From RBG-16-66-20 sp038040245 (lineage in GTDB: Bacteria; Pseudomonadota; Gammaproteobacteria; Burkholderiales; SG8-39), in assembly GCA_038040245.1 (NCBI GenBank), contig JBBPIU010000063.1, forward strand, positions 1 to 18,522: a DNA stretch of 18,522 bases, written 5' to 3'. Made by a program: the position numbers and the translations under genes. The notes beneath the pieces are model-generated. The model saw only the letters and a list, made by a program, of their open reading frames with translations, was not told the origin of the DNA and did no database searches. Of this stretch, positions 7,915 to 18,522 are shown in pieces; position 1 is the stretch's first letter; every line of letters begins with the position of its first letter.

Positions 7915-8979
7915 ATGAAAAATGCCACCAACGTTCTGATCTTCGGCGCCTCCTATGGCTCCCTGCTCGCGACCAAGCTGCTGCTCGGCGGGCACAACGT
8001 GAAGCTGGTTTGCCTGCCCGCCGAAGCCGATCTGTTCAATCAGGAAGGCGCCATCGTGCGCATGCCGGTCAAAGGCCGGGAGGGGCTGGTCGAGGTCAGT
8101 TCGCGCAGGCTGCCGGGCAAACTTTCCGCCTGCAGCCCGGCCGAGGCGAGCCCGGCCGGTCACGATCTGGTGGTGCTGGGGATGCAGGAGCCGCAGTACC
8201 GGTCGCCGGGCGTGCGAGAACTGCTCGACGCTGTTGCGAAAGCGAAGCTCCCCTGCATGTCGATCATGAACATGCCGCCACTGCCCTACCTTGCGCGCAT
8301 TGCGGGGGTTTCCGCCGCCGCCTGCCGCGATTGCTATACCGATCCCGCGGTCTGGGACAGCTTCGATCCGAAACTGATGACGCTGTGCAGCCCCGACCCG
8401 CAGGCGTTCCGCCCGCCCGAGGAAAAGGTGAATGTGCTGCAGGTGCGGTTGCCGACCAACTTCAAGGCGGCGCGCTTCGACTCCGATGCGCACACCGCGA
8501 TCCTGCGCCAACTACAGGCCGATATCGAAGCAGCGCGCTTCGACACCGGCACCGAAAAGATCGAGTTGCCCGTGAAGCTCAAGGTGCACGACTCGGTGTT
8601 CGTGCCGCTCGCAAAGTGGGCCATGCTGCTCGCGGGCAACTACCGCTGCATCGGCAGGGACGCCATGCGATCCATCAAGGACGCCGTGCACACCGACCTC
8701 GAAGCATCGCGCTCGGTGTACGACTGGGTGGTCAAGCTGTGCCTGTCGCTCGGCGCAGCTGAAAAGGATCTGGTGCCGTTCGAGAAGTACGCCGCCGCGG
8801 CACAAGGGCTTGCCGGCCCGTCCTCCGCGGCGCGGGCCCTGTTTGGCGGTGCGCCCAATATCGAACGCGTCGACCGGCTGGTAAAAACCATCGCGGCGCA
8901 GAGGAGCATGCGCTCCGCCGCCGTCGATGAGATCGTCGCCCTCGTCGACGCGCGGCTGGAACTCAACCGGAAAAAATAA
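7915..8979 (+). CDS. Ketopantoate reductase (ApbA/PanE)-family NAD(P)-dependent dehydrogenase
   Basis: Probable soluble NAD(P)H-dependent reductase of 354 residues. The N-terminal Rossmann strand NVLIFGASYGSLLA (6-19) has a GASYGS glycine loop. The C-terminal part follows the ApbA/PanE plan: AKWAMLLAGNYR (233-244) resembles the family's catalytic Lys/Asn helix, and SSAARALFGGAPNIERVD (303-320) resembles the closing block with its conserved Glu. It is longer than typical PanE (about 300 residues), has MNMPPLPY where classical enzymes have an LQNG-type motif, and sits alone away from pan genes, so the substrate need not be ketopantoate. Opine-dehydrogenase-like or other 2-oxoacid reductase activity is possible. 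No clear Shine-Dalgarno is seen. Its stop codon lies within the left arm of the inverted repeat at 8974-9060. Confidence 0.75.
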   Translation: MKNATNVLIFGASYGSLLATKLLLGGHNVKLVCLPAEADLFNQEGAIVRMPVKGREGLVEVSSRRLPGKLSACSPAEASPAGHDLVVLGMQEPQYRSPGVRELLDAVAKAKLPCMSIMNMPPLPYLARIAGVSAAACRDCYTDPAVWDSFDPKLMTLCSPDPQAFRPPEEKVNVLQVRLPTNFKAARFDSDAHTAILRQLQADIEAARFDTGTEKIELPVKLKVHDSVFVPLAKWAMLLAGNYRCIGRDAMRSIKDAVHTDLEASRSVYDWVVKLCLSLGAAEKDLVPFEKYAAAAQGLAGPSSAARALFGGAPNIERVDRLVKTIAAQRSMRSAAVDEIVALVDARLELNRKK

Positions 8980-9060
8980 AGGGGGTCAGAACAACATTTC
9001 CATCCGCTTTGCAGGTATTCGAAGATCCCCGCGGAAATGTTGTTCTGACCCCCTTTATTT
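8974..9060. repeat. 87-bp perfect inverted repeat, possible MITE-like element and bidirectional terminator
   Basis: Arms at 8974-9001 and 9033-9060 are exact reverse complements over 28 bases, around a 31-base loop (9002-9032). The core reads GGGGTCAGAACAACATTTCC. The left arm contains the TAA stop of the reductase gene, and the right arm ends one base before the ntrC stop, so the element fills the whole convergent junction. On either strand the GC-rich stem is followed by TTTATTT, so it should act as a terminator in both directions. GGGGTC-type ends resemble, from memory, short dispersed repeats linked to Y1/RAYT transposases in proteobacteria. No target-site duplication is visible. Confidence 0.85.
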
Positions 9061-10460
<1,400 letters not shown>

Positions 10461-10464
<4 letters not shown>

Positions 10465-11528
10465 ACCAAGGGCAGCAATAGTGTGAATATGGTTCTCCCC
10501 GGGCGGCTGTCGAACTCGACCACGCCGCCATGATTTTGTACGTAAGTCCGCACCAGCGCGAGGCCGATGCCGCTGCCGCCCTCCCGCCCCGAAACGAGCG
10601 GATTGAAGACGCGGTCGCGAATCTCCTCGGGCACGCCAGGCCCGTCGTCTATCACTTGCAATTCCAATGCCAGCTTGTGGCGCTGCCGGGCAATCGTCAC
10701 CTGGCGGGCCGACCGGCTGCGCAGGACGATGGTTCCGCCGCGGCCGCCATTCGCCCCTGAAAGGAGCGCCTGGGCGGCATTGCGGACCACGTTCAGGACC
10801 GCCTGGATCAATTGCTCGATGTCGCCGACCAGGTCCGGGACGCTGGGATCGTAATTGCGCAGGACGGAGATACCGCTGGGGAATTCGGCCTGCACCAGGC
10901 TGCGGACCCGCTCCAGCACCTCATGGATATTCACCGCCGCGAGCCGCACCGCGCGCCGCGGCGTCAACAGGCGGTCAAGCAGCACCTGCAGCCGGTCGGC
11001 TTCCTTGATGATGACCTGCGTGTATTCCCGCAATTCGGGCCGCTCGAGCTCGCGCTCGAGCAGCTGCGCCGATCCGCGCAGGCCGCCGAGCGGGTTCTTG
11101 ATCTCGTGGGCGAGATTGCGCAGCAGCTCCCGGATGGTCTCCTGCTGGTCGAGCAGCCGCTCCTCGCGCTCCAGGCGCAACTGCTCCTGGATCGGCCGCA
11201 ATTCGACCAGCAGTGGCGTTCCGGGGACCTCGATCGGGGTGACGACGCAGGAGAGCGGCAACGGCTCGCGCCCGGGCCGTTCGTAGCTCACGGTCTGCGC
11301 GCGGTAGCTCCAGTGCACGGCAAGCGCCTCCGCCAACATGCCTTCGAGGGTCGCGCTATCGGTAAAAAGAACGGCAAACGGCTGGCCGACGAGGGATTTC
11401 GCGCCTGCGCCCAGCAGATTCTCGGCCGCGGGATTGGTGTAGCGCACGACATACCCGCCATCGAGGATGACGACGGCGGTGGCGAGAAGCTCCAGGCCGG
11501 GAAACCCGGCGCGATTCGCTTCGGCCAT
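10461..11528 (-). CDS. ntrB: Nitrogen regulation sensor histidine kinase/phosphatase NtrB
   Basis: Cytoplasmic two-component kinase, normally switched by PII, that phosphorylates or dephosphorylates NtrC. The 355-residue protein has no membrane segment. It has an N-terminal PAS-like domain (about 10-110; VVRYTNPAAENLLG), the phospho-acceptor motif NLAHEIKNPLGGL with His141, N-box Asn250 in NVVRNAAQAL, G1 box DDGPGVP (294-300) and G2 box GGSGIGLAL (317-325). The LAHEIKNPLGG form of the H-box is typical of NtrB. It overlaps ntrC by four bases (ATGA) and starts 19 bp after the DUF4124-type gene. No strong Shine-Dalgarno precedes the ATG, so expression may rely on coupling within the glnA transcript. 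Confidence 0.96.
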
Positions 11529-11547
11529 GGGCCGGGTCGGCGCCGCC

Positions 11548-12039
11548 TCAGCGCGACAGGTTGTTAAGCTCGCGCTTCAGGGCTTCGACGTTCTTCCCGT
11601 GGACCTCTACCGTGTCCTTGTACGGCTTGAGCCGATCGAGCACCCTGGCGTAGTTCTTTTCGTCGCCGCTGCGGATCGCTTCCTGTTCGGAGAGCTTTCT
11701 CCTGGCGTCGGCGAGCATCGACTCTTCCTGGGTGAGCTCCCTCTCGATCGTGTCCCTCTGCTTGGCCTTCGAGGCCACGCGGTCGGAGGCAGACTCCTTG
11801 GGAAACCCGGCCGGCGACTTGGCACCGGGCTTGACCGCCGGCACGACCGTCACCCGCTGTTGCTGCACGATGCGGCATTCCTTGCCGGCGGTGTCTTCCT
11901 TCAGGTTGGTGACGTGGGTACGGCCGTTGCTGTCCTTGCAACTCCAGATCGTCTCCACCTGCGCGCGCGCCGGCCCCGCAGCGACCAGGCCGAGCGCCAA
12001 GGCAAGCATCAGGGGAAGCAATGCGCCGATCCGTGACAT
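11548..12039 (-). CDS. DUF4124-type secreted protein with C-terminal coiled-coil
   Basis: Function unknown. From the ATG at 12039 the 163-residue protein opens with a textbook signal peptide (MSRIGALLPLMLALALGLVAAGPARAQ, cleavage after ARA likely), so it should be periplasmic or exported. The mature N-terminus, TIWSCKDSNGRTHVTNLKED followed by KECRIV, resembles DUF4124 with two cysteines. A charged, helical region from about residue 80 to the end (ERELTQEESMLADARRKLSEQ) suggests a coiled-coil. A longer frame from a TTG at 12084 would add 15 residues before the signal peptide, so I prefer the inner ATG. It sits between glnA and ntrB. From memory, DUF4124 proteins at this position recur in betaproteobacteria, but no link to nitrogen sensing is known to me. 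Confidence 0.8.
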   Translation of the reverse strand: MSRIGALLPLMLALALGLVAAGPARAQVETIWSCKDSNGRTHVTNLKEDTAGKECRIVQQQRVTVVPAVKPGAKSPAGFPKESASDRVASKAKQRDTIERELTQEESMLADARRKLSEQEAIRSGDEKNYARVLDRLKPYKDTVEVHGKNVEALKRELNNLSR

Positions 12040-12086
12040 GGACAAGAAGACGCCTGAGGTGAAGTCTCTAAGTCTATGCCACAAAT

Positions 12087-12103
12087 GGGTTTTTCACAAA
12101 CCC
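12087..12103 (-). terminator. Weak hairpin after glnA, possible attenuating terminator
   Basis: Just past the glnA stop, the minus strand reads GGGTTT-GTGAA-AAACCC followed by ATTTGT. The six-bp stem is weak and the T-run short, so it would give partial termination, leaving reduced read-through into the DUF4124-ntrBC genes. Confidence 0.4.
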
Positions 12104-12105
12104 GG

Positions 12106-13521
12106 CTACGAGCTGTAATACATGTCGAACTCGACCGGATGGGTGGTCATGCGGAAGCGCGTCAACTCGTCCTCCTTGAGCGCGATGTAGGCCTCGAGGA
12201 TGTCGTCGTCGAACACGCCGCCCTTGGTGAGAAAGGCATGGTCCTTCTTCAGGCACTCGAGCGCTTCCTCGAGCGAAGCGCAGACGTGCGGCACCTTGGC
12301 AGCCTCCTCGGGGGGCAGATGGTACATGTCCTTGTCGATCGGGTCCCCGGGATGGATCTTGTTCTGCACGCCGTCCAGCCCCGCCATCAGCATCGCGGCA
12401 AACGCGAGATACGAGTTCGCAGTCGGGTCCGGGAAGCGCACCTCGACCCGGCGCGACTTCGGGCTCGAGACGTACGGAATGCGGCAGGCCGCGGAGCGGT
12501 TCTTGGCGGAGTAGGCGAGATTGATCGGCGCCTCGAATCCGGGAACCAGCCGCTTGTAGGAGTTGGTGCCCGGATTAGTGATCGCGTTGAGCGCCTTGGC
12601 GTGCTTGATGATGCCGCCGATGTAATGCAGCGCGAACTCCGACAGGCCCGCGTACAGGTTGCCCGAGAACAGGTTGTTGCCGCCCTTCCACACCGACTGG
12701 TGCACGTGCATGCCCGAGCCGTTGTCGCCGACCACGGGCTTGGGCATGAAGGTCGCGGTCTTGCCGTAAGAAGCGGCGACGTTCCACACCGTGTACTTCA
12801 GGATCTGCATCCAGTCCGCGCGCTGCACCAAGGGGGCAAAACGCGTGCCGATCTCGTTCTGCCCCATCGCGCCCACCTCGTGGTGGTGCACTTCGACTTC
12901 CACGCCCTGCTGCTCGAGCGCGATGCACATCGCGTTGCGGATGTCCTGCAGCGTGTCGGCCGGCGGCACCGGGAAGTAGCCGCCCTTCACCGGCGCGCGG
13001 TGCGCCATGTTGCCCGACTCGTAATCGATCCCGGTGGACCAGGGCGCTTCCTCGGACTTGATCTTCACGAAGCAGCCCGACATGTCCACGTTCCACGTCA
13101 CGCCGTCGAAAATGAAGAACTCGGGCTCGGGCCCGAAATAAGCGACGTCGCCCAGGCCGGTGGATTTGAGGTAGGCCTCGGCGCGCTTGGCAATGCCGCG
13201 CGGACAACGGTTGTAGGGCTTGCCGTCGGTGGGCTCGATGGTGTCGCAGGTAATGTTGAGCACCGCCTCGTCGGTGAACGGGTCCATGCGCGCGGTATTC
13301 GGATCCGGCATCAGCAGCATGTCGGAGGCCTGGATCCCCTTCCAGCCGGCGATCGACGAGCCGTCGAAAGCATGGCCGTCGGTGAACTTGTCCTTGGTGA
13401 AGGCTTTCGCCGGCACGGATACGTGCTGTTCCTTGCCGCGCGTGTCGGTGAAGCGCACATCGACGAACTTCACCTCCTTGTCCTTGATCATCTTCAATAC
13501 GTCATCGGGCGTCATCGCCAT
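12106..13521 (-). CDS. glnA: Glutamine synthetase, type I
   Basis: Forms glutamine from glutamate, ammonia and ATP; a cytosolic dodecamer and the main ammonium assimilation enzyme. From the ATG at 13521 the protein has 471 residues, normal for GlnA. Landmarks are HAFDGSSIAGW (about 50-60), FGPEPEFFIFD with metal-binding glutamates, the ATP-binding segment KPVVGDNGSGMHVHQS from Lys261, NPGTNSYKRLVPGFEAP from Asn316, and the adenylylation site Tyr400 in KDMYHLPPEE, so GlnE-type covalent control is likely. The frame stays open upstream to 13602, but AGGAGA precedes 13521 by six bases, and the sigma-54 promoter lies inside the longer frame, which rules it out. It heads the nitrogen regulatory cluster. 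Confidence 0.98.
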   Translation of the reverse strand: MAMTPDDVLKMIKDKEVKFVDVRFTDTRGKEQHVSVPAKAFTKDKFTDGHAFDGSSIAGWKGIQASDMLLMPDPNTARMDPFTDEAVLNITCDTIEPTDGKPYNRCPRGIAKRAEAYLKSTGLGDVAYFGPEPEFFIFDGVTWNVDMSGCFVKIKSEEAPWSTGIDYESGNMAHRAPVKGGYFPVPPADTLQDIRNAMCIALEQQGVEVEVHHHEVGAMGQNEIGTRFAPLVQRADWMQILKYTVWNVAASYGKTATFMPKPVVGDNGSGMHVHQSVWKGGNNLFSGNLYAGLSEFALHYIGGIIKHAKALNAITNPGTNSYKRLVPGFEAPINLAYSAKNRSAACRIPYVSSPKSRRVEVRFPDPTANSYLAFAAMLMAGLDGVQNKIHPGDPIDKDMYHLPPEEAAKVPHVCASLEEALECLKKDHAFLTKGGVFDDDILEAYIALKEDELTRFRMTTHPVEFDMYYSS

Positions 13522-13527
13522 TGCGAG

Positions 13528-13533
13528 TCTCCT
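13528..13533 (-). promoter_or_regulatory. Ribosome binding site of glnA
   Basis: Minus strand AGGAGA, six bases before the ATG at 13521. It decides the start against the longer open frame reaching 13602. Confidence 0.75.
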
Positions 13534-13551
13534 AAGCGGGTAAAAGTAGGA

Positions 13552-13572
13552 CCGGCTGGGCGCACCAGCCGG
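13552..13572 (-). promoter_or_regulatory. Perfect 8-bp hairpin in the glnA leader
   Basis: CCGGCTGG (13572-13565 on the minus strand), loop TGCGC, then CCAGCCGG (13559-13552). It lies immediately downstream of the start site predicted from the sigma-54 promoter (about 13575), so it would fold at the extreme 5' end of the glnA mRNA. Confidence 0.5.
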
Positions 13573-13586
13573 ACCCGCCTTCATGA

Positions 13587-13600
13587 GCAGAATCCATGCC
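13587..13600 (-). promoter_or_regulatory. Sigma-54 promoter of glnA
   Basis: The minus strand reads TTTGGCATGGATTCTGCTC. It has GG at 13600-13599 and GC at 13588-13587 with exactly ten bases between, and matches the TGGCAC-N5-TTGCT consensus at most positions. The start site would be near 13575, giving a leader of about 54 bases. Two NtrC boxes upstream support this call. Confidence 0.82.
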
Positions 13601-13664
13601 AAACGCCCTCACCATGGCCAGCCCCTCCTCTGGCCAAGTCGGTGCGATTCTACCCGACGAATTT

Positions 13665-13679
13665 GCACCGCGATGGTGC
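13665..13679. promoter_or_regulatory. NtrC binding site 1 (promoter-proximal)
   Basis: GCACC-GCGAT-GGTGC, a perfect match to the NtrC dyad GCACC-N5-GGTGC. Its centre is about 97 bp upstream of the predicted glnA start site. Confidence 0.85.
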
Positions 13680-13695
13680 GTAACCGGGCCACAAA

Positions 13696-13710
13696 GCACC
13701 GCGGCGGTGC
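13696..13710. promoter_or_regulatory. NtrC binding site 2 (distal), overlapping the rhodanese -35 area
   Basis: GCACC-GCGGC-GGTGC, a second perfect NtrC dyad. Its centre is 31 bp (about three helical turns) from site 1 and about 128 bp upstream of the glnA start, much like the E. coli glnAp2 enhancer. It also covers the position a -35 hexamer would take for the TATAAT at 13727-13732 facing the other way. Confidence 0.85.
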
Positions 13711-13726
13711 GAGGCGTTGCAGAACC

Positions 13727-13732
13727 TATAAT
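13727..13732 (+). promoter_or_regulatory. TATAAT -10 element upstream of the rhodanese gene
   Basis: Perfect -10 hexamer ending ten bases before the ATG at 13743. No good -35 is visible; the -35 position falls in NtrC site 2. If used, transcription would start around 13739 and the message would be almost leaderless, excluding the AAGG at 13735-13738. Confidence 0.45.
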
Positions 13733-13742
13733 CTAAGGCCTC

Positions 13743-14180
13743 ATGGATGACATCAAGAACAAGGCTCGGGAACGCGGCCAGAAACTGAAACTTCCCTACG
13801 CGGGCGCGCTGCTGCCCGCGGAAGCGCAGGCCCTGATGCAGGCGGGCGCGAAGCTGGTCGATGTGCGCACCAACGCCGAACTCCAGTATGTCGGCTCGAT
13901 CCCCGGCAGCGGGGCCATCGAGTGGAACACCTATCCCGCAGGCGAGCGCAATCCGGACTTCCTCAAGCGGCTAGCGCAAGCGGTACGAAAAGACGAGCCG
14001 GTGATGTTTCTGTGCCGTTCGGGCGTGCGCTCGCACCACGCTGCGATCGCCGCCACCGAGGCCGGCTGGGCCGAGGCCTACAACATCCTCGAAGGCTTCG
14101 AGGGTGACAAGGATGCGGCCGGCCATCGCAACGTGGCCGGCGGCTGGAAGTTCGCGCGCCTGCCCTGGGTGCAGAGCTGA
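13743..14180 (+). CDS. Single-domain rhodanese-like sulfurtransferase
   Basis: Cytosolic rhodanese-fold protein of 145 residues, with no signal peptide. The domain spans about 22-140: LVDVRTNAELQYVGSIPGS (38-56) is the CH2A-like entry motif, and the active-site loop CRSGVRS starts at Cys91, the persulfide-carrying cysteine. The loop form CRSGxRS is common in single-domain sulfurtransferases of the GlpE/PspE kind; the donor and acceptor cannot be told from sequence. The C-terminus (EGFEGDKDAAGHRNVAGGWKFARLPW) is conserved in a proteobacterial subgroup in my recollection. It is divergent from glnA, has a TATAAT just upstream next to an NtrC box, and lies 35 bp before the E1 paralogue, probably in one operon. 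Confidence 0.92.
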   Translation: MDDIKNKARERGQKLKLPYAGALLPAEAQALMQAGAKLVDVRTNAELQYVGSIPGSGAIEWNTYPAGERNPDFLKRLAQAVRKDEPVMFLCRSGVRSHHAAIAATEAGWAEAYNILEGFEGDKDAAGHRNVAGGWKFARLPWVQS

Positions 14181-14215
14181 GCGGGTTAGGCTGAACGCAC
14201 CGGCTGGGACGTCGC

Positions 14216-16891
<2,676 letters not shown>

Positions 16892-16898
16892 CGGACCT

Positions 16899-17684
16899 TT
16901 AGATCGTCCAGTTCACCCAGCCGTAATGCGCGCTCAGCAGCACGACCGCGCCAAACACGATCCGGTACCAGGCGAAGGGCCTGAAGTCGTGCGTCGCGAC
17001 GTAGCGGATCAGCCAGCGGATCACGACCAAGGCTGAGGCGAACGAAACCGCGATCCCGACCGCGAACATGCCCAGATCGTCGGCCGAGAACAGCGCGCGG
17101 TTCTGCCACAGATCCCAGGCGCCCGCGGCGCACAGCGTCGGCACCGCGAGAAAAAAGGAAAATTCGGTTGCCGCGGGCCGCGACAAGCCGAACAGCATGC
17201 CGCCGATGATGGTCGCGCCCGAGCGCGAAGTCCCGGGTATCAGCGCAAAGCACTGTGCAATGCCTACCTTGAGCGCATCGAGCCAGGACATTGATTGGGT
17301 GCTTTGCACTCTTGAAGTTCTTTCCCCCCGGTCGACAAGAAGGATGATCAAGCCGCCGACAATAAACGCCAGCGCTACCGGTACCGGCTTGAACAGGACC
17401 TGCTTGATCATGGATCCGAACGCCAGTCCAAGCACGGCGGCGGGCACGAACGCGACCGCGAGGTTCAGCCACAGCTTCGTGTCGACGCGAAAAAAACGCG
17501 CCCGGTATTCCCATACCACCGCGAACATGGCGCCGGTCTGGATGGCGACGAAGAACACGCCGCCGCGCGCATCGTTGAAGCCGAGCAGGCTGCCCGCGAG
17601 GATCAGGTGGCCGGTGCTGGAAATCGGCAGGAACTCGGTGATCCCCTCGACGAGGCCGAGGATCAGCGCATGCAGCAAACTCAT
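16899..17684 (-). CDS. uppP: Undecaprenyl-diphosphatase (BacA/UppP family)
   Basis: Integral membrane phosphatase that recycles undecaprenyl diphosphate for peptidoglycan and other envelope polymers; overexpression gives bacitracin resistance in this family. The roughly 261-residue protein has about eight hydrophobic segments and both signature motifs: EGITEFLPISSTGHL near the N-terminus (13-27) and PGTSRSGATI (150-159). I chose the second of two in-frame ATGs (17684) because AGGCGG lies seven bases before it and only one base before the first (17690). It follows the hydrolase gene by about 11 bp on the same strand and converges on the E1 paralogue with a 7-bp gap. A short patch with AGA, TCA and CAA codons lies at about 17285-17330 in a hydrophilic loop. 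Confidence 0.96.
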   Translation of the reverse strand: MSLLHALILGLVEGITEFLPISSTGHLILAGSLLGFNDARGGVFFVAIQTGAMFAVVWEYRARFFRVDTKLWLNLAVAFVPAAVLGLAFGSMIKQVLFKPVPVALAFIVGGLIILLVDRGERTSRVQSTQSMSWLDALKVGIAQCFALIPGTSRSGATIIGGMLFGLSRPAATEFSFFLAVPTLCAAGAWDLWQNRALFSADDLGMFAVGIAVSFASALVVIRWLIRYVATHDFRPFAWYRIVFGAVVLLSAHYGWVNWTI

Positions 17685-17691
17685 ATCCATG

Positions 17692-17697
17692 CCGCCT
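17692..17697 (-). promoter_or_regulatory. Ribosome binding site of uppP
   Basis: Minus strand AGGCGG, one mismatch from AGGAGG, seven bases before the ATG at 17684. It overlaps the last codons of the upstream hydrolase gene, consistent with coupled translation. Confidence 0.5.
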
Positions 17698-18505
17698 AAT
17701 TTACCTTTTGCACCAGAAACTCGCGGATCGCAGGCCAGAACGCCGGATCGTCATCAGTGCTGTTGTGACCCGCACCGCGCAGCACGATCTTGCGCTTCGG
17801 TCCGCCCCAGGCGTCGCACAAGCGCTCGCCGTGTACCGGCGGTATGACCTCATCGCGCTCGGCGATGAGGCAAAGCAGCGGCACCTGCAACTTCGGCGCC
17901 AGCGCAATCGAGTCGAAACGGTGCTTCAGCAACCAGTCCACCGGCAGGTACCAGTAGTAGCGCTTGGCCACCGCGGCGAGGCTGTCGAAAGGCGTCGCGA
18001 GGATCACGCCCGCTAGAGGCCGCTCGGCCGCAAGCGCCACCGCAACGCCGCTGCCCAGGCTGCGCCCGAACGCGTAGATGCGCTTCGTGTCTACGCCCGG
18101 GAGCTTGGCCGCGTGGTCGTAGAACGCCAGCGCATCGGCGACCAAGGCCTTCTCGGAGGGCGAGCCTTCGCTCGCGCCGTAGCCACGGTAGTCCATGAGC
18201 AGCCATGCGACGCCGGGCGTGTCGCGGGTGGTTTCGATCATCCACGAGACCTCTTCTGCATTGCCGCCGAAGTAGATCACCAGCGGCGCGGTGTCTGGCA
18301 CCCGGACATGCCAAGCGTGGATTTTCGTCCCATCCGTACTCTGAAGAAAAATTTCCTGAACTTCAGGAAAGCGTTTTGAGATCTCCGCGCGGCGCGATTC
18401 CGGCAAGGGCTGGCGGTAGAAGATCAGCGCGTCCTGGACGAGGTAGACGATAAGCGGCAGGCCGATCGCGACGGTCGCCGCGATTTTGAGAAGCGACGTG
18501 AACAT
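17696..18505 (-). CDS. Membrane-anchored alpha/beta hydrolase
   Basis: Serine hydrolase of unknown substrate, about 269 residues from the ATG at 18505. A hydrophobic stretch (LLKIAATVAIGLPLIVYLV) at the N-terminus is probably a membrane anchor or uncleaved signal. The alpha/beta fold follows: oxyanion region PLVIYFGGNAEE, MDYRGYGASEG, nucleophile elbow GRSLGSG (Ser149), acid Asp218 in AERDEVIPP and His247 in GAGHNS. This resembles the YfhR/BEM46-like group (alpha/beta hydrolase domain 12/13 type). The inner ATG is favoured because GGAG lies six bases before it; an in-frame ATG at 18517 would add four residues and has no visible site within the window. It precedes uppP on the same strand with a gap of about 11 bp. 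An AT-richer codon patch lies at about 18335-18378. Confidence 0.88.
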   Translation of the reverse strand: MFTSLLKIAATVAIGLPLIVYLVQDALIFYRQPLPESRRAEISKRFPEVQEIFLQSTDGTKIHAWHVRVPDTAPLVIYFGGNAEEVSWMIETTRDTPGVAWLLMDYRGYGASEGSPSEKALVADALAFYDHAAKLPGVDTKRIYAFGRSLGSGVAVALAAERPLAGVILATPFDSLAAVAKRYYWYLPVDWLLKHRFDSIALAPKLQVPLLCLIAERDEVIPPVHGERLCDAWGGPKRKIVLRGAGHNSTDDDPAFWPAIREFLVQKVN

Positions 18506-18522
18506 TCCCCACTCCATGGGAG

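Noticed and set aside
13522..13602. In-frame upstream extension of glnA
   Set aside because: It would add 27 residues unlike any GlnA N-terminus and spans the sigma-54 promoter and leader hairpin. AGGAGA before 13521 marks the real start.
12076..13683. 535-codon plus-strand open frame opposite glnA
   Set aside because: Antisense shadow of glnA. It also runs through the sigma-54 promoter and into an NtrC box, so it is not a plausible gene.

Overview
The window is a GC-rich, gene-dense chromosomal segment that looks like a betaproteobacterium. The case rests on gene families and order: a homodimeric AceE-type pyruvate dehydrogenase E1 divergent from folD, a glnA / DUF4124 / ntrB / ntrC cluster, xth, malate synthase A and uppP, all with proteobacterial-type sequences. 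Genus cannot be fixed from sequence alone. There are no rRNA, tRNA, CRISPR, phage or transposase genes, and no gene-free stretch reaches 300 bases.

Layout. Positions 1-2444 (minus) hold aceE, cut at its C-terminus by the window edge. Diverging from it is a plus-strand run of folD, prlC (oligopeptidase A) and xth (exonuclease III), tightly packed with a folD/prlC overlap. xth converges on and overlaps aceB (malate synthase A, minus). aceB diverges from a ketopantoate-reductase-like gene (plus), which converges on ntrC. The two convergent stop codons are joined by an 87-bp perfect inverted repeat with 28-bp arms. The minus-strand nitrogen cluster reads glnA, a small secreted DUF4124-type protein, ntrB, ntrC. 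Diverging from glnA is a plus-strand pair: a single-domain rhodanese and a second full-length AceE-family E1 (MdeB-like). The right end has a minus-strand pair, an alpha/beta hydrolase followed by uppP, which converges on the E1 gene.

How the parts fit. NtrB and NtrC sense and transmit nitrogen status. The glnA upstream region carries a sigma-54 promoter (GG-N10-GC) and two perfect NtrC boxes (GCACC-N5-GGTGC) 31 bp apart, so the cluster should control itself. One box overlaps the -35 area of the divergent rhodanese / E1-paralogue unit, which may place that unit under nitrogen control. aceE, aceB and the paralogue handle 2-oxoacid and acetyl-CoA flux; folD serves one-carbon metabolism; uppP serves envelope lipid recycling.

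No wholly new multi-gene system is evident. The most notable points are the E1 paralogue beside an NtrC enhancer, the inverted-repeat element filling a convergent junction, a three-copy TGTTGC operator-like array before aceB, a potential 5'-end hairpin on the glnA message, and recurrent AT-rich codon islands inside otherwise GC-rich genes.
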